Below are positions 1 through 12,553 of a stretch of DNA of 64,000 nucleotides, piece after piece. The DNA is taken from the NCBI RefSeq assembly GCF_000283155.1, contig NW_004454225.1:4118404-4182403 (forward strand), given 5' to 3'. Origin of the DNA: Ceratotherium simum simum (taxonomy: Eukaryota; Chordata; Mammalia; Perissodactyla; Rhinocerotidae). The notes under the pieces were generated by a model that had not been told where the DNA came from, searched no databases, and saw nothing but the letters and a program-made list of their open reading frames with translations. How positions within the stretch are numbered: position 1 is the stretch's first letter; every line of letters begins with the position of its first letter. The translations under genes were made by a program, and so were the position numbers.

Positions 1-1613
1 TTCTGTTTCACTTAGTTCCTTTTCTGGGGTTTTGTCCTGTTCCCTTACTTGAAATGTATTCCTTTGCCTCCTCATTTTGCCTCTTTCCCTGTGCTTGTGA
101 CTACGTATTAGGTAGGTCAGCTATGTCTCCTGCTCTTGGATAGGTGACCTTATATAAGTGATGGCTTAGGAGGCCTGCTGTGTGCTTCCCTCAGTTCTCA
201 ATGTTCCAGGGGTGACCCCATGTGGGCTACGTGTGTCCTTCTGTTGTGGCCTGTTTGTTCTCCCTGTAGGCGCCCAGGGAGGCCGAGTTATGTTCCTAGC
301 CAACTGTTGTAATGCTCAGCTGCTTATAGTTGTTGTGGGCCCTTCACTCTCTTTATCAGGTGTGGGGAGCCCCAGCACAGTTGGCTGCAAGTTCTAATAC
401 CACTTTTGTGTTGCAGTATTTCTTTTAAGTGAGTAGGCCCCCAGCGTGGCAGGTTGTTAGGCTCAGGGCCTTACAATTGCTATAAGCCTCCAGTCTTTAG
501 GTCTCTTGTCAGCTCTCTGAGGATTGCTGCTGGGTGGGGCTGGCCTCAGGCACGGGAGCACCCCCTTTTCAGGCTTTGGGAGGTGGGGCAAACCCCCTAT
601 GTGGGTCTTTGAGAAGCACAAGTCTTCTGTAGCTGACAAGCCCTGCCGCCCACAGGTCCACACAAATAGTCAACACAGTCCTGCCCCATGTGCGTGCCCC
701 AACCTCCCGAAGTGGACCCAGTCTTTCCACAGCGGGAGCCCCACACACTCCACCACTGCCCCACACTCTCCACCCGCTCCTTGTGCACGCCCTGCCCCAC
801 TGCAGTTGGCTCAGTTGCCAGGCTGCAGAGAATCCAGTCACCAATCTATGCAGGCCCACAAGTTGCCTGAGGGCCTGTTATTGGGTGGGGCCCGTCTCTA
901 GGGTGGGCTGCCTGCCCTGGCTGAGCTGGATTAAATGGGTGCTCTAGTGGGTGGGGCAGACCCTGGGCTAGCAGGCCCCAGGGAGAACTCCAACGGAGTC
1001 TGTGTCAGCATGCACACACCAGGCCACAACAATGGCCGCCGGCAATGTCCCAGTCCCTGGAGAGGTCTCATCTCTCACCGAGATGCACACAGGGCCTATT
1101 AGGTGAGTCTCCTTTCACCAAAGCACTGTGCACCTTTCCTTCTGGCCATCTCAGGTTGCTCTCTGAAACGGGTGAGCTTGCGCATGGGCCCTTTAAGAGC
1201 CGGTTTTAATCTCTTTGTGAACCAGCTTTTCTGGGGGTGCTCCCCAATGTTTTAGTAGCAGGCAAAGTCAGATATTATGCCACTCATCTCGATTGTGCTG
1301 GGTCCACAAAATGCCCACAGCGGGGGCGCTCCCCGGCTCAGGGCCCCGCGCCTCCAGGAAGGGCTGCGTACCTGTGGGCTGCTCCCAGGCAACAGTGAAG
1401 CGCTGCGGCTTGTAAAGGCGGCATTTTTTCTCTCCAGAAGGGAGCTTCTGCCTCTTCCACCTCAGTTAGGATTGTCCGTTGTTGCAGGAGTTCCTCTTAT
1501 CCAGTTTTCAGCTCTGTCTCAGGGGTAATTTTTCCACAAGTAGTTGTAAATTGGCTGTGTCCACGGGAGGAGGTGAGCTCAGAGTCTGCCTGTGCCGCCA
1601 TCTTGATCAGTCC
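1..1613 (-). mobile_element. LINE-1 5' UTR, antisense, cut by window edge
   Basis: Read on the minus strand, this stretch begins near 1613 with a CAAGATGGCGGC-type start. It continues as GC-rich, stop-rich sequence of the kind found in mammalian L1 5' untranslated regions. No long conserved reading frame is visible; the short frames here are fortuitous. It abuts block A at 1614, where sister copies (24836, 33000, 62640) continue instead into CYP2D upstream flank. The L1 therefore appears to have inserted, antisense, into the flank of a further CYP2D-type unit. The L1 5' UTR identification rests on style and start motif, not on a database match. Confidence 0.55.
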
Positions 1614-3596
1614 CTCCTCATTATCATTTGTCCTTGAACATCAGCTGCTCAAACTCTTTCTAGAAGACAAGGGGATGGAAAGCAAGTGGAGATGATGTAG
1701 TTTCTTTACACCCTCAGAGGCCTGCTGAGGACCACAAGGAATGGATTCTCTGGCCTCCCCCTTTGCCAGCCTCCTCCCTCTCCCTGGGCCAGGTCTCCCC
1801 TGCTCCAGCCCCATCCCTTACAACCCAGACTCTGGTCCCTCAAGGAAAGACGAAAGCCTTGGCACCACCCCACACCAGGGCTGTCACTGTGTGGCTGGAA
1901 TTATTGCTACCAGGCCCTCCCTGTTGCTCAGCCTCTCACTCAGCATCCAACAGGGGAGGCACCACACCATGCCAGGGCAGGACCACTGCCCACCAGCCTC
2001 AGCATCCTCCTTCTTCAATAAGAAAAGTGATCGGATTTGATGAGTTTTTAAATCGGTGAAGCTGACGGGAACTCTGAGCCCAAAACTCACTCAAATGGGA
2101 AGGGGAAGGAGCCCAGAGGGTGGGGAAGGGACATTTCCTGGGTAGGGGTCAGGCCCTTTGACCCAGCTCAGGGGTATTGAAGCAAGCTCTCATTCTGGAA
2201 ACAGCTGGCGAATTCTTTCCCCCAGCAGAAGCAGGGTCTGCAGGAGGTACTCCCGACCTCCGTGTCCCCCCAGTTCTCTCCCTCACTCACTCCCCAACAG
2301 TAAGAGGACCAGCTTCTTCCCAGGATGCCTCTGGACACTCCCACTCAGAGAAGGCCACCCAGAGATGGCTCCCCGGGGCTGTGGCCTCTTGGTATTGGCT
2401 TTCAACGTTTCCAGTTCCTGCTTGTGAAAACTGGTCCTCTCCTGAATTCCCACATCCCCACTCCCCTCCAGGCCTGGGGCCAGAGGGTGTAGCTTGCTGG
2501 GACACAGCAGGGCCTTCCTCAGTTTACCCAGCCTTCTCTGCATCATGCCTTGCTCAGGGCTTGATTTCTGTTCCAACCCCACTGGACGACCGTGTGCTGG
2601 GTGCTGGGCTGGGCACTTGCAGCCTGGCAGGAAGATGATAGTGGGTCCCTGCTCCACGGTGCTCGTGACCAAGAGAAGGAGTGGGAAGACAGAGAGCTGA
2701 CAGGCCAGGCCAGCAGTGCTGGGACTGCTTAGAGGGTGGTGGGGATACTGCCCCAGCCTGGATCAGCACTTTCAGAGACTTCCTGGAGGACTTTGGCTGG
2801 CTTGGCACTGCAAGCAAAGGTGTCCTGGCAACAGAACAAAGGGCCACTGCAAAGTCCAGGAGGGTGAGGGGCAGGGGCAGGGAAGCAGCTTTGCAAATCT
2901 GGCCAAGGACTGGGCTGGAGGCAATTGGGGTCCCTGGCCCTCCAGGAGGCAGGAAGACTAGCTTTGAGGCCACTCTACAGACCAGGAGACCAAGACTCAT
3001 GGGCACGCTGGAGACTTCCCGTATCCAGCCGGTGGCCTCTCCTTGGCCTCAGTTGAATGTCCTGTCCTGTGGGCAGCAACTCTCTACCCAGGACTGTCAG
3101 AGAATCAGGTGGTGTCAGGCGGGGGCAGGATGATCCAAGTGTTGGTCACACAGTGGCCCTGGACAAACTGTCTTTATCCACCCTTTGCTTTGGATGTGTC
3201 ATGCCCTCCCAAGCAGTCACCCTAATGAGGTATGAAGCGCAGGGTCAGATTAGCATGTAAATCAGGCAGAGCCCCCCATACTCGGAGCCTGTTGTCCAGG
3301 AGGGGGGGCCTTGAGGAAACCTCGTGAGTACAATGAGCACACAGTACAATTGTGAGGCTGATGGCCTTTGCAATCATTGTGCAATTGCAGCTTCCATTGA
3401 TCAGGCACTCACGTGCCAGGCTCTGCTGCTCACTCCACGTGTCCTCCCCACAGCCCTGTAAGGCAGGTGGCTTTATGGTCCCCAAGGCATGGAGGAGACT
3501 GAGTCTCAGGGGTCAGGTCAGGAGGTCAAAGTCAAAGAGCAGCATTCGGGTCCATCTCAAAACGCATGCTCTGAGCTGCTGCTCTACATGTAAGTT
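1614..3596. repeat. Block A: duplicated CYP2D upstream flank (empty-site copy)
   Basis: This segment is one of four paralogous copies; the others start near 24836, 33000 and 62640. All begin with a recognisable CATCAGCTGCTCAAACTC motif and run about 2 kb. In the other three copies this block lies upstream of a CYP2D promoter. Here the CYP2D-proximal side is replaced by an antisense L1. At its distal end (about 3575) this copy runs straight into the GC-rich block, without the L1 found at the same place in blocks B and C. No coding capacity is seen; the frames present are not conserved between copies. Confidence 0.8.
3395..3540 (+). repeat. MIR-type SINE within block A
   Basis: The order of motifs is that of the MIR core and tail: GCACTCACGTGCCAGGCTCTG, CCACAGCCCTGTAAGGCAGG, then GAGGAGACTGAGTCTCAGG. 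It recurs at the same place in blocks B (about 26670-26815) and C (about 34825-34975), so it predates the duplications. It is an ancient repeat with no gene. Confidence 0.7.
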
Positions 3597-4255
3597 ACTG
3601 AGATTTCTTATTTTAGAAATACACTCAGCCACCCTCCTTGGGATTCTGCTCTGGTGAAGGTGCTGTGGTAGAAGGGGGAGCACCACAAGGACCATGCATG
3701 TCACAGGTGTCCACCTGCGCAGGGAAGGGTCCTCTGGAAACTGTGGTCTGAGACTTAGAGACCAGGGGTGACGTCAGCACAATGGCGTAGCAGGAAGCTC
3801 CCAGACCCCCAAGCACCTAGACACGGCCCTGAGTCCCTAGTGATGTGGAGCAAACCCTGGGAGAGAGCCCTAGACAGCAGATAGGCAGCTGCAGTCCCAG
3901 CCAGGGCGCTGGGCCAGTTGGTGGCATTTGGCTCGCCTTGCCCCACCCCTGCTTTATGGAGCGCCCGCGGAGGAAACCCCCCAATTCCCGCTCCTCCCTG
4001 GGGACAGAAAGGAAGAGTGGAAGCTGCGTGCAGCTTGTGGGGCCGCGGGCCTGGCCGCCTCACCTGACTCGCAGCGCGGACCCGCCCAGCGCAGCGCTGG
4101 GATCCAGGAGGAAGCCCCGGCAGGGCGGCCGTAGCTGCAGTTCCGAAGCTGGGCGCCGGAGGGCGCGAGAGTCCCGGCCGAGGAGCGAACCACGGCAGGA
4201 GGGGAGCTGGGCACGGCCCGCCTCCCAGAGATGGTTTATGGGTACAGGGCCTCTG
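3597..4255. repeat. GC-rich block, copy 1 of 3
   Basis: CpG-dense sequence centred on 3950-4230. It is paralogous to 29975-30640 and 37735-38420 and shares motifs such as CGCAGCGCTGGGATCCAGG and GGGGCCGC. A long open frame crosses it and the adjacent CA repeat, but it is not kept in the other two copies. It resembles a CpG-island remnant. I do not recognise an exon. Confidence 0.7.
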
Positions 4256-4269
4256 CTTTTACCCTCATG

Positions 4270-4271
<2 letters not shown>

Positions 4272-4309
<38 letters not shown>
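4272..4309. repeat. (CA)n microsatellite
   Basis: Uninterrupted CA dinucleotide run, with a second short CA tract near 4435-4455. CA-rich stretches also occur upstream of each CYP2D promoter (about 24230-24390, 32400-32570, 62020-62190). This one may be a diverged copy of the same flank, but only weak similarity is visible. Confidence 0.9.
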
Positions 4310-5440
4310 ACATACAGACCCACCACGCAGAAATCTACTCATCCACAAAGCCACCCACACTCAGACAACACTCACATGAACAAACTCACTCCTGCAATCA
4401 ACATGCACAGATTCTCAGGCGTGTGCGCGCGTGCACACAGACACACACACACACGCAGACCTAGCCCCAAGTGCCCTGGTTCTCAGCGAGGCCCGTGGAT
4501 GCCTGGGCGGGGCCTCTTCTGGTGGAGGCCGCTCTCTGCTGGGCTCAGGGTCCTCACAGGGCTTACAGCACAGCCCAGATTCCTAGACTCTGGTGTAGCC
4601 TTGGCAAGATTAAATCTGGGTGCCCCGTGGCAAAAGGGTTGTTCTGTGGGTTCCCAATTTACCCTGACTGAATAATTGGTGGAGCCCAGAGGCCCTTTCC
4701 CGAGCTTGTGACATCCTCCAGTCACTTCCTGAGGGATGTTGTCATCCCACTGCTTTCTGTCCTCTATGGTTTCTGATTAGAACTCTTATGTCCAAGTTAT
4801 TGAGCACGGATCCTTTGTTCATGATAAGGAGCATCTCCCATCTTTCTTGCTGCTGTCAAAATTCTCTCTTTGTCTTTTGATGGTTTGATTGTGGTGTGTG
4901 CCGGTGCAGATCTCTGATTTTATCCTACTTGGGGTTCACTGAGCTTCTTGGTTGAGTAGATTAACGTTTTTCATCAAATTTGGGGCGTATTCAGTTTTCA
5001 ACATTTCTTCAATATTCCTTCTAGTCCTTTATCTCTCTCTTCTTCTCTTAGGACTCCTGTTAACGTGTGTGTGGTATCCTTGATGGTGCCCACAGGTTTC
5101 TGAATCTCTGCTCATTCTTCTTCATCCTTGTTCCTGTTCCTCGGCCTGGATCAGCTCAGCTGACTGTCCTCATGTTAGCTGACTTTTCTTCTACCTGTTC
5201 AAGTCTGCTTTTGAGTTCCTGCAGTGAGCTTCATTTCAGTTACTGTACTTTTCAACTCCAGAATTTCAGCTTGGTTTCTACTTATACTTTCTATCTCATT
5301 ATGGATATGCTTTAACTGCTAAGACATCATTCTCCCACTTCCCTCTAGTTCTTTAGACATGGTTTCTTTAAGTCCTGTGAACATATTGAATTAGCTGAAA
5401 TGGAGTCTCTGTCCAGCAACTCCACTGTCAAGACAGTTTC
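4310..5440. other. Intergenic, no gene seen; possible old LINE fragment
   Basis: The first 400 bases are moderately GC-rich and unrecognised. From about 4740 to 5440 the sequence is pyrimidine-rich, with phrases such as CAAAATTCTCTCTTTGTCTTTTG. It resembles a widely dispersed ancient LINE-derived repeat in antisense. No supported coding region. Confidence 0.35.
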
Positions 5441-6934
5441 CAATAATTTCTTTTTTTTCCTGTTGGATGACGCTCCTCTGGCAAGAGAGGCCTGGTGGGG
5501 CTGCCTCTGCCCTGAGAGTCTTTGGTCCCCGTGCTGTTACCTAAATGCACCAGGGGGTCTGCCCATGCCTCGGGTAAGCAGACAGTCATTAGAAACCCTT
5601 GGGCACTGCACATGTGGTCAGTAAAGAGACAGTCACTTGTGAGGATGGGTACAGGTGCAGTATGGCAGTCCCTGCCCTCAGCCAGGGCTCCAGGCTAACA
5701 AGGTCCCAGACCCAGAATCAGAGCGGGAAGACAGAAACCAGTGGCCATCTGGTATATGATCTCATTGCTAAAGGGGAAACAGAAGCCCAGGGCAGGGAGG
5801 GACTGGCCCAGGGGTCACAGAGTGTTGTGGCAGAACAAGGATGACAGCCAGGGTGTCCTCCTTCAAGATCCCCATGTGGTCTCCTTCTCCTCTGTCCATC
5901 CTTCTGTCACATGGGTCCCCGTTTGACTTCTGTCACAAAGGCATGCCTACAGCCCACAGGGCTCATTCCCTGTCCCTGGGCAAGCCTACTGACAGCCCAA
6001 ACTGACCTGGCCAATCTGAGGATGGTGTTCTGTGTTGGAGCCCAGATCAGTGTCCTCGTCCAGTTCCAGCCTGGCTGTGAGGCAGTGCCTACCGGGGAGG
6101 CACCCAGATGTGAGCACTCCTGAGTGGCTGGGAATGCGGGACCCACCAATCTTGGGGTGACTGAGATTCTGGAAAATGCTCACTCCTGGACTGCTGTCAG
6201 GCATCCCGAGGAGGGCTCTTGCAGCTGAAGACTGAGCCTGGGTATTAACCTGGCACAATACTTCCCTGCCATCCCTGAGTTCCCCACCTTTTGGAGTGTT
6301 GTAGATGAAGTGGGGCTGCAGACCTATTAGTGCTGGCTGAAATGCTGGGCCGTGGTGGGGTGGGTGGAGTTGGGTCCGGAGTGTGGGCATCCAGGCTGAG
6401 TGAGTCCCTTCCAGTAAAGGGTAAAGTCAGCAGGTTTGGAAGGTTCAAATCCTGTGCCTTGTAAAGCAGTGACTGGCCCTGACGAGCTCCTAGGAAATGA
6501 CTTTTAGTCTCTGAGAACACTCTGCTGGATAACCATGGCTTTGTTTTCCTGAAGCCTCAGGAAGTGCCAGATCATTCACGCTAACAATGTGACATGTGGT
6601 GGGGACCCTGCATCTCCCTGTACCAGTCTGGCCACTGGAGGGGCTGGAGACATAGTTACTTTTGTCAGCCACACAGGTGCTCCGTCCCTATGACATCAAT
6701 CCAGTAAAATCCCTGGACACTGAGACTCATTTGTGCTTCCCCGACTGGCAATATTCTGTTCCTGTGTCACTCATTGTTGCTGGGGAATTAAACACTGCCC
6801 CTATGACTCCCCTGGAAGAGGACAAATGGAAACCTGAGCCATGCTCTCCTGTGTGTGTGTCTGTCTGTCCTATGTGTCTTTTACCTTTGCTGATTTAATC
6901 TGTATCATTTCACTGCAATAAACCATAGCTGCTA

Positions 6935-7300
6935 TAGATGGTATGTCTGTGTCCCCCCAAATTCACATCTTTAAACCTAATGCCCAGTGTGATGTTATTT
7001 GTTAGTGGGGCCTTTGGGAGGTGATTAAGTCATCAGGATGGAGTCCTCATGAAGGGGATTGGTGCCCTTATAAAAGAGAACCCAGAGAGATCCCTTGACC
7101 CTTCTGCCAGGTGAGGACATAGTGAAAAGTTGACCATCTAGGAACCAGAAAGTGGGCCCTCACCAGACACCAAATCTGCCAGAGCCATGATTTTGGACTT
7201 CCAGAATCCAGAACTGTGAGGAATAAGTGTTTGTTGTTTATAAGCCACACATTCTATGATATTGTGTTCATGCATCTAGAACAGACAAAGAGAATAACCA
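6935..7300 (+). mobile_element. MaLR-type LTR fragment (MLT1-like)
   Basis: It has the phrase order of ERVL-MaLR LTRs: TGTCCCCCCAAATTCAC, GGGCCTTTGGGAGGTGATTA, TGGTGCCCTTATAAAAGAG, GGACTTCCAGAATCCAGAACTG and a terminal AGCCAC. A sister copy is at about 48970-49330. The subfamily is inferred from memory of the consensus. Confidence 0.6.
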
Positions 7301-7404
7301 TGAACACAACAGCATTTCTGAAGTCTGTGAGTCCTCCAGTAAATCATTGAATCTAGGATGGTCTTGGTGACCCCTGACACAGTTGGCTTCAAAAGTGGCA
7401 TTCA

Positions 7405-7663
7405 CAGGCCCAGCTCAACGGTCGAGTGGTTCAAGTTCCGTGCACTCCACTTCAGAGGCCCAAGTTTGTCGGTATGAATCCCGGGCACGGACCTACTGCA
7501 TTCACCAGCCATGCTGTAGCAGTGTCTCACATACAAAAAAAAAATAGAGGAAGATTGGCACAGATATTACTCACGGCTAATCTTCCTCAAGCAAAAAAAA
7601 GAGGAGGATTGGCAATGGACGTTAGCTCAAGGCAGATCTTCCTCAGCAAAAAAGGAAAAAAAG
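7405..7663 (+). mobile_element. ERE SINE (tRNA-derived), private to E1
   Basis: A GGCCCAGCTCAACGG head with a B-box-like GTTCCG region, followed by two copies of the GGAAGATTGGCACAG / TTAGCTCAAGGCAGATCTTCC tail module and A-rich ends. It is flanked by the direct repeat AAGTGGCATTCA (7393-7404 and 7664-7675). The sister block at about 49411-49437 has the uninterrupted site. Confidence 0.85.
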
Positions 7664-8314
7664 AAGTGGCATTCACTAGAATAACCCCAACTCACTGGAA
7701 GGTAGTGAAGGCATAGTTTGGGAAAAGGAAGAATGAGGGGGTGGTTGATTAACCTTCATTCCTGAATGGTTTCTGCATCGCTTGTTTTATGATGCACACC
7801 TTCACTATGATCAGTTACTGGAGGTAGAAGTTATCTATGGAATTTGGAAATGATGGAGTTAACCTCCAAGGAGCTGTCTCATTGGATATGTAAGTAAATT
7901 AAAAAAAAAAAGAAACAACCCTAAGAAACAGGCTAATATACAATCCAGCAGTTATTGCTATATGTAAATGTCTAAAATAAAAATAAAGGAGAGGCTGGGG
8001 CTGGATGCTGACACTGCACCAAGCTTGGATTTCATCTGGTCCGAGCTATGGACACTTGTGTCAGGGATGCTCCAAGGGAAAAGTTATGCTGGGACAACAG
8101 AAGGCACCTCCAAGACCTCTGGTGACCAAGAAGGTAGTTCAATGGGGATAGAGCAACATCAAGAAACTACTGAAAAGTTTCCTTTAACCTGAGAAGGGGG
8201 ATTATTCTTCAACTCCTTTAAATTCCATGTGGGACTTCCAGATAAAGCAGCTGATATGCTGCCTGTGCATGTGAGCGATGCTGGACTGGCTTATACTGAT
8301 CAGGATATTCGTCC

Positions 8315-10657
8315 ATTACAACCTAGAAATCAATAACAGAATGAAAACTGAAAATTCAGATATATGTGGAAATTAAACAACACTTTCTCACAACCAATGG
8401 GTCAAAGAAGAAATCATAAGAGAGAGTAGAAAATAGCTTAAGATGAATGAAAACGACAGCACAATATATCAAAATTTATGGAATCCAGCAAAAGTTGTGT
8501 TCACAGAGAAGTCTATAACTAAAAATGCCTATGTTAAAACAGATCTCAAATCAATTACCTAACTCTACACCTTAAAGAATGAGAAAAAGAAGAGCAAACT
8601 AAACCTAAAGCTAGCAGAACGAGGGAAATAACATAGAGTAGAGAAAAATGAAATGGAGACTAGAGAAAATCAGTTAAACCAAAAGTTGGTTCTTCAAAAA
8701 TATCAACAAAGCTGACACACTTTTAGCTAGATGGTCTAAGAAAAAAAAAAAAAGACCAAATTACTAACATCAGATATGAAAGTGGGGACATTACTACTGA
8801 TTGTACAGAAATAAAAAGCACTGTAAGAGAGTACTGTGAACAACTGTAGGCCAATAAATTGAATAATCTATTGATGAAATGGACACATTCCTAGAAACAA
8901 AAAAGCTACCAAGACTGAATCATAAAGAAATAGAAAATCTAGATGGATCTTTAATTAATAAGGATATTTAGTAAGTAATCAAAAATCTCCCAACAAAAAA
9001 TGCCCTGGACCTGGTGGCTTTACTATTGAATTCTACCAAACATTTTAAGAAGAACTACCACCAATCCCACTCAAATTTTTCTGCAAAATTGAGGAGGCGG
9101 GAACACTTCCTAACTCATTCTTTGCAGCCAGCATCACCCTGATATCAAAGTCAGACAAATACACAACTAGAAAAGAAAACTAAAGCCCAATATCCCTATG
9201 AACACTGATCAAAAAGCCTCTAAAAAATACCAGCAAAACAAATTGAGCAGTATATTAAAAGGATTATACAAGTGGGAAAGGATTATGACCAGGGGAGCTT
9301 TATTAATGGAATTCAAGAAAGGTTGAACACATGGAAATTGATCAATGTTATACACCACATTAACAGAATGAAGGACAAAAACTACATGATCATCTCAACT
9401 GATGCAGAAAAAGCATTTGAAAAAATTCAACACTCTTTCATCTTAAAAACACTCAACAAACAGGAATAGAAGGAAACCAGTTCAACATAACAAAAGCCAT
9501 ATAGGAAAAACTCACATCAAGTGTCATACTCAATGGTGGAAACTGAAAGCTTTTCTTTTAACATCAAGAATAAAGAAAGGATGGTCACTGTTGCCACTTC
9601 CATTCATCAGAGCACTGAAAGTTCTAGTGAGAGCAATTAGGAAATAAAAGGCATCTAAATTGGAAAGGAAGAAGTAACATTATCTCTGTTCGCAAATGAT
9701 AGTATCTTGTATGAAGAAAAAACTAAAGAGTCTACAAAGAACCATGTCAGACCTTATAAACAAATTCAGCAAAGTAGTAGGATACAAAATCAATGCACAA
9801 AAATCAACTCTATTTCTATACACTATCAATGAACAATGTGATAATGAAATTAAGAAAACAGTTTGATTTACAATAGCATCAAAAAGAATAAAATACATAG
9901 GAATTAACTTAACCAAAGAGGTGAAAGACTTGTCCATGAAAAGTACAAAACATTGCTGAGAGAAATTAAAGAGAACACAAGTAAATGGAAAGACACCCTG
10001 GGTTCACGGATCAGAAGACTTAATATTGTAAAGACGTCAAGACTACTCAAAGTGATCTACAGATTTAATGTAATCCCTATGGAAATCCCAATGACTTTTT
10101 TGCAGAAATAGAAAAGTCAATCCTAAAATTCATATGGAATCTCAAGTGACCCCAAATAGCCAAAACAATCTTGAAAAAGAAGAATGAAACTCATACTTCC
10201 TGATTTCAAAACTTACTACAAAGCTACAGTAATCAACACACTGCGGTACCGGCATAAAGACAGAGATATAGACCAACGGAAGAGAAAAGAAGGCCCAGAA
10301 GCAAACCCTCATATATAGTCAAATGATTTTGACACGGATGCCAAGACCATTCAATGGGGAAAGGACAGTCTTTTCAACAAATGGTGCTGGGAAATCTGTG
10401 TGTCTTAATGCAAAAGAATGAAGTTGGACCTTCACCTCACACCAGATACAAAAATTAATTCAAAGTGGATCAAAGATGTAAATGTAAGAGCTAAAACTAG
10501 AAAATTCTTAGATGAATACGTAGGACAAAAGGTTCTCAGCATTGGATTTGGCAGTGATTTCTTGGATATGACACCAAATGCATAGGTCACAAAAGAAAAA
10601 GTAGACAAATTAGACTTCATAAAAATTAAAAAGTATTGTACATCAAAAGGTACTATC
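8315..10657 (+). mobile_element. Old LINE-1, 5'-truncated, ORF2 region (first part)
   Basis: Degenerate ORF2-derived sequence in sense orientation. The phrases 'TTCATATGGAATCTCAAG' and 'AATGGTGCTGGGAAA', which encode conserved reverse-transcriptase and C-terminal stretches, are visible between stops and frameshifts. It is split by the nearly full-length L1 at 10658 and resumes at 16936, ending near 18115. It corresponds to 50070-55010 in the sister block, so it predates the duplication. Confidence 0.85.
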
Positions 10658-11499
10658 GATGTGACGTGAGCATCAAGGTGGAGAGGTTCCCTTCGTCTCT
10701 CCCCTCTAAATTACAACCACGTAGACATCCACTGACCAACAGAGGATTCTTACGCAGAACAAGAGGACACTTAAGAGATCCAGGAAGCTATACATCTGAA
10801 GGTGGGTGGACTGGACCCGTGGGAAGCAGTGGAACTAGTGGAGCAGCCCCTCCCCACACCTGCAGTAGTGATCCAAGATGCTGATCCTCATGCAGCAGCG
10901 CATGCAACTGTGAGTGGAGGTAACAGCGGCCCATCTCCATGCCCCCAAAGTGGCAGTGGTGGGAGCCTGGTGTGAGCACAAACACATGAGGAGCAGTGGA
11001 AGCTGTGGCCCCTTGCATACACAAATGCCCCTGAGGAAGTGGTGGTGGCTGGTGGTGGTCGTGTGCATGTCCATATGAGTGCCAGAGGGGCAGCAGTGGC
11101 AGCACAGCGGCTTCCCTTTCCCATGACTGTCCATGGAGCAGTCCAGCCCACACCACTGCTGGCAGACAGGGCAGCAGCTTCCAGCCCCCAGTGGAGGCAC
11201 ACACAACACCAAGTCCATCAGCAGTGGTGCCGCATACGAGTCCCACATTCCCAGGCCCCACCACTGACAGGGACACCCACGAACCTAGCACCCTTTCAAT
11301 GGTGCAACCAGCATCACAAGATGACTGGGGAACAGCAACACAGGTGGTGCATGGGACAACAGCAACTGAGCCTGCAGAGAGCTAGTGGAGGAACACGAGA
11401 CCCAGGCAACCAGAGCCAAAGTAACCAAAGCCATATCCAAATAAGAGAAGGTGATTACTACCACAAATGTGCTAGCAGAGGATCAATTCATCAACCATC

Positions 11500-12553
11500 A
11501 TGAAGAACCACAGTAACACTGTAGCACAGAAGGAAAATGACAATTCTCGAGAAACCAAATGTGAAGTCACAGAAATTTACAATTTAACTGACAGAGAATT
11601 CAAAATAGCAATCATAAAGAAACTTAACGAGTTATAAGAAAACTCAGAAAGACAGTTCAATGAGCTTAGGAATAAAATTAATGATTCAATGAGCTTAGGA
11701 ATAAAATTAATTAACAGAAGGAACACTTCACCAAAGAGATTGAAGCTCTAAAAAAAGAAACCAAAGAGAAATTCTCGAGATGGAGAACACAATCAATGAG
11801 ATAAAAAAATAATGTATAAAGCATAAAAAATAGAGCAGACCTTATGGAGGAGAGAATTAGTGACCTAGAAGACAAAAATATAGAAATGATTCAGGTGGAG
11901 GAGGAGAGAGAACTGAGATTTTTAAAAAATGAAGAAATTCTTCAAGAAATATCCAACTCAATTAGGAAAAGTAACATAAGGATTATAGGTATCCCAGAGG
12001 GACGAGAGAAGGAGAAAGGAGCAGAGAGCTTATTGAAACAAATAATAGGTGAGAACTTCCCAAACCTGGGGAAGGAACTGGACATGCAAGTACATGAAGC
12101 TAAGAGAACTCTTAATTACATCAATTCACAAAGACCTTCTCCAAGGCATATAACATTAAAACTGTCAAAAGTCAATGACAAATAAAAAGTATTAAGGGGA
12201 GAAAAACAGAAGAATATAACCTACAAAGGAAAACCTCCATCATGCTTTGAGTGGATTTCTCAGCAGAAACCTTACAAGCTAGGAGAGACTGGAATGATAT
12301 ATTCAAAATACTGAAAGACAAAAACAATCAGCCAAGAATTCTCTATCCACTGAAATTATCCCTCAGATATGAGGGAGAAATAAAAGCTTTCCCAGACAAA
12401 CAAAAGCTGAGGGAATTCATTGCCACTAGACCTTCCCTACAAGAAATGTTGGAGGGAGCCCTCCTATCTGAAACAAAAAGGCAAATGTTTACAAAGCTTT
12501 CAGCAAAGAATATTCAGACAAAATCAGAAAATTGCAGCTCTATATCAGAATAG
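11500..12553 (+). pseudogene. L1 ORF1 (RNA-binding protein) remnant
   Basis: It starts with the ATG at 11500 and soon meets an in-frame stop near 11635. A tandem duplication of the motif ATTCAATGAGCTTAGGAATA lies at about 11655-11710. Open pieces at 11844-12185 and 12251-12553 carry the coiled-coil part (ERISDLEDK) and the C-terminal domain (DFSAETLQARRDW, PDKQKLREF). L1 ORF1 proteins form trimers that bind L1 RNA; this copy cannot make one intact. Confidence 0.8.

Larger units (their letters stand above)
5450..10657. repeat. Unit 1 CYP2D 3' flank (block E1), part before nested L1
   Basis: This block is paralogous to about 47530-53870. Matching landmarks include the CAGTCATTAGAAACCCTTGGGC motif (5584 and 47630), an LTR-like element, and an L1 body. 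It resumes at 16936 and continues to the 3' end of the intact CYP2D gene near 19380. With its sister it defines the left part of the duplicated unit. No gene is supported. E1 carries insertions absent from E2: the ERE at 7405, the full L1 at 10658 and the ERE at 18642. Confidence 0.8.

Noticed and set aside
2283..2672. Reading frames of 100-250 codons in blocks A-D on both strands
   Set aside because: The same positions in the sister blocks carry stops or frameshifts. No splice-site pattern or domain supports them.
3845..4675. 276-codon open frame through the GC-rich block and CA repeat
   Set aside because: The frame depends on the CA microsatellite (a run of His-Thr) and is broken in the two paralogous blocks.
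10788..11503. Overlapping open frames of 100-170 codons near 11000 on both strands
   Set aside because: They lie in the GC-rich 5' UTR of the nested L1 and match no protein family that I recognise.
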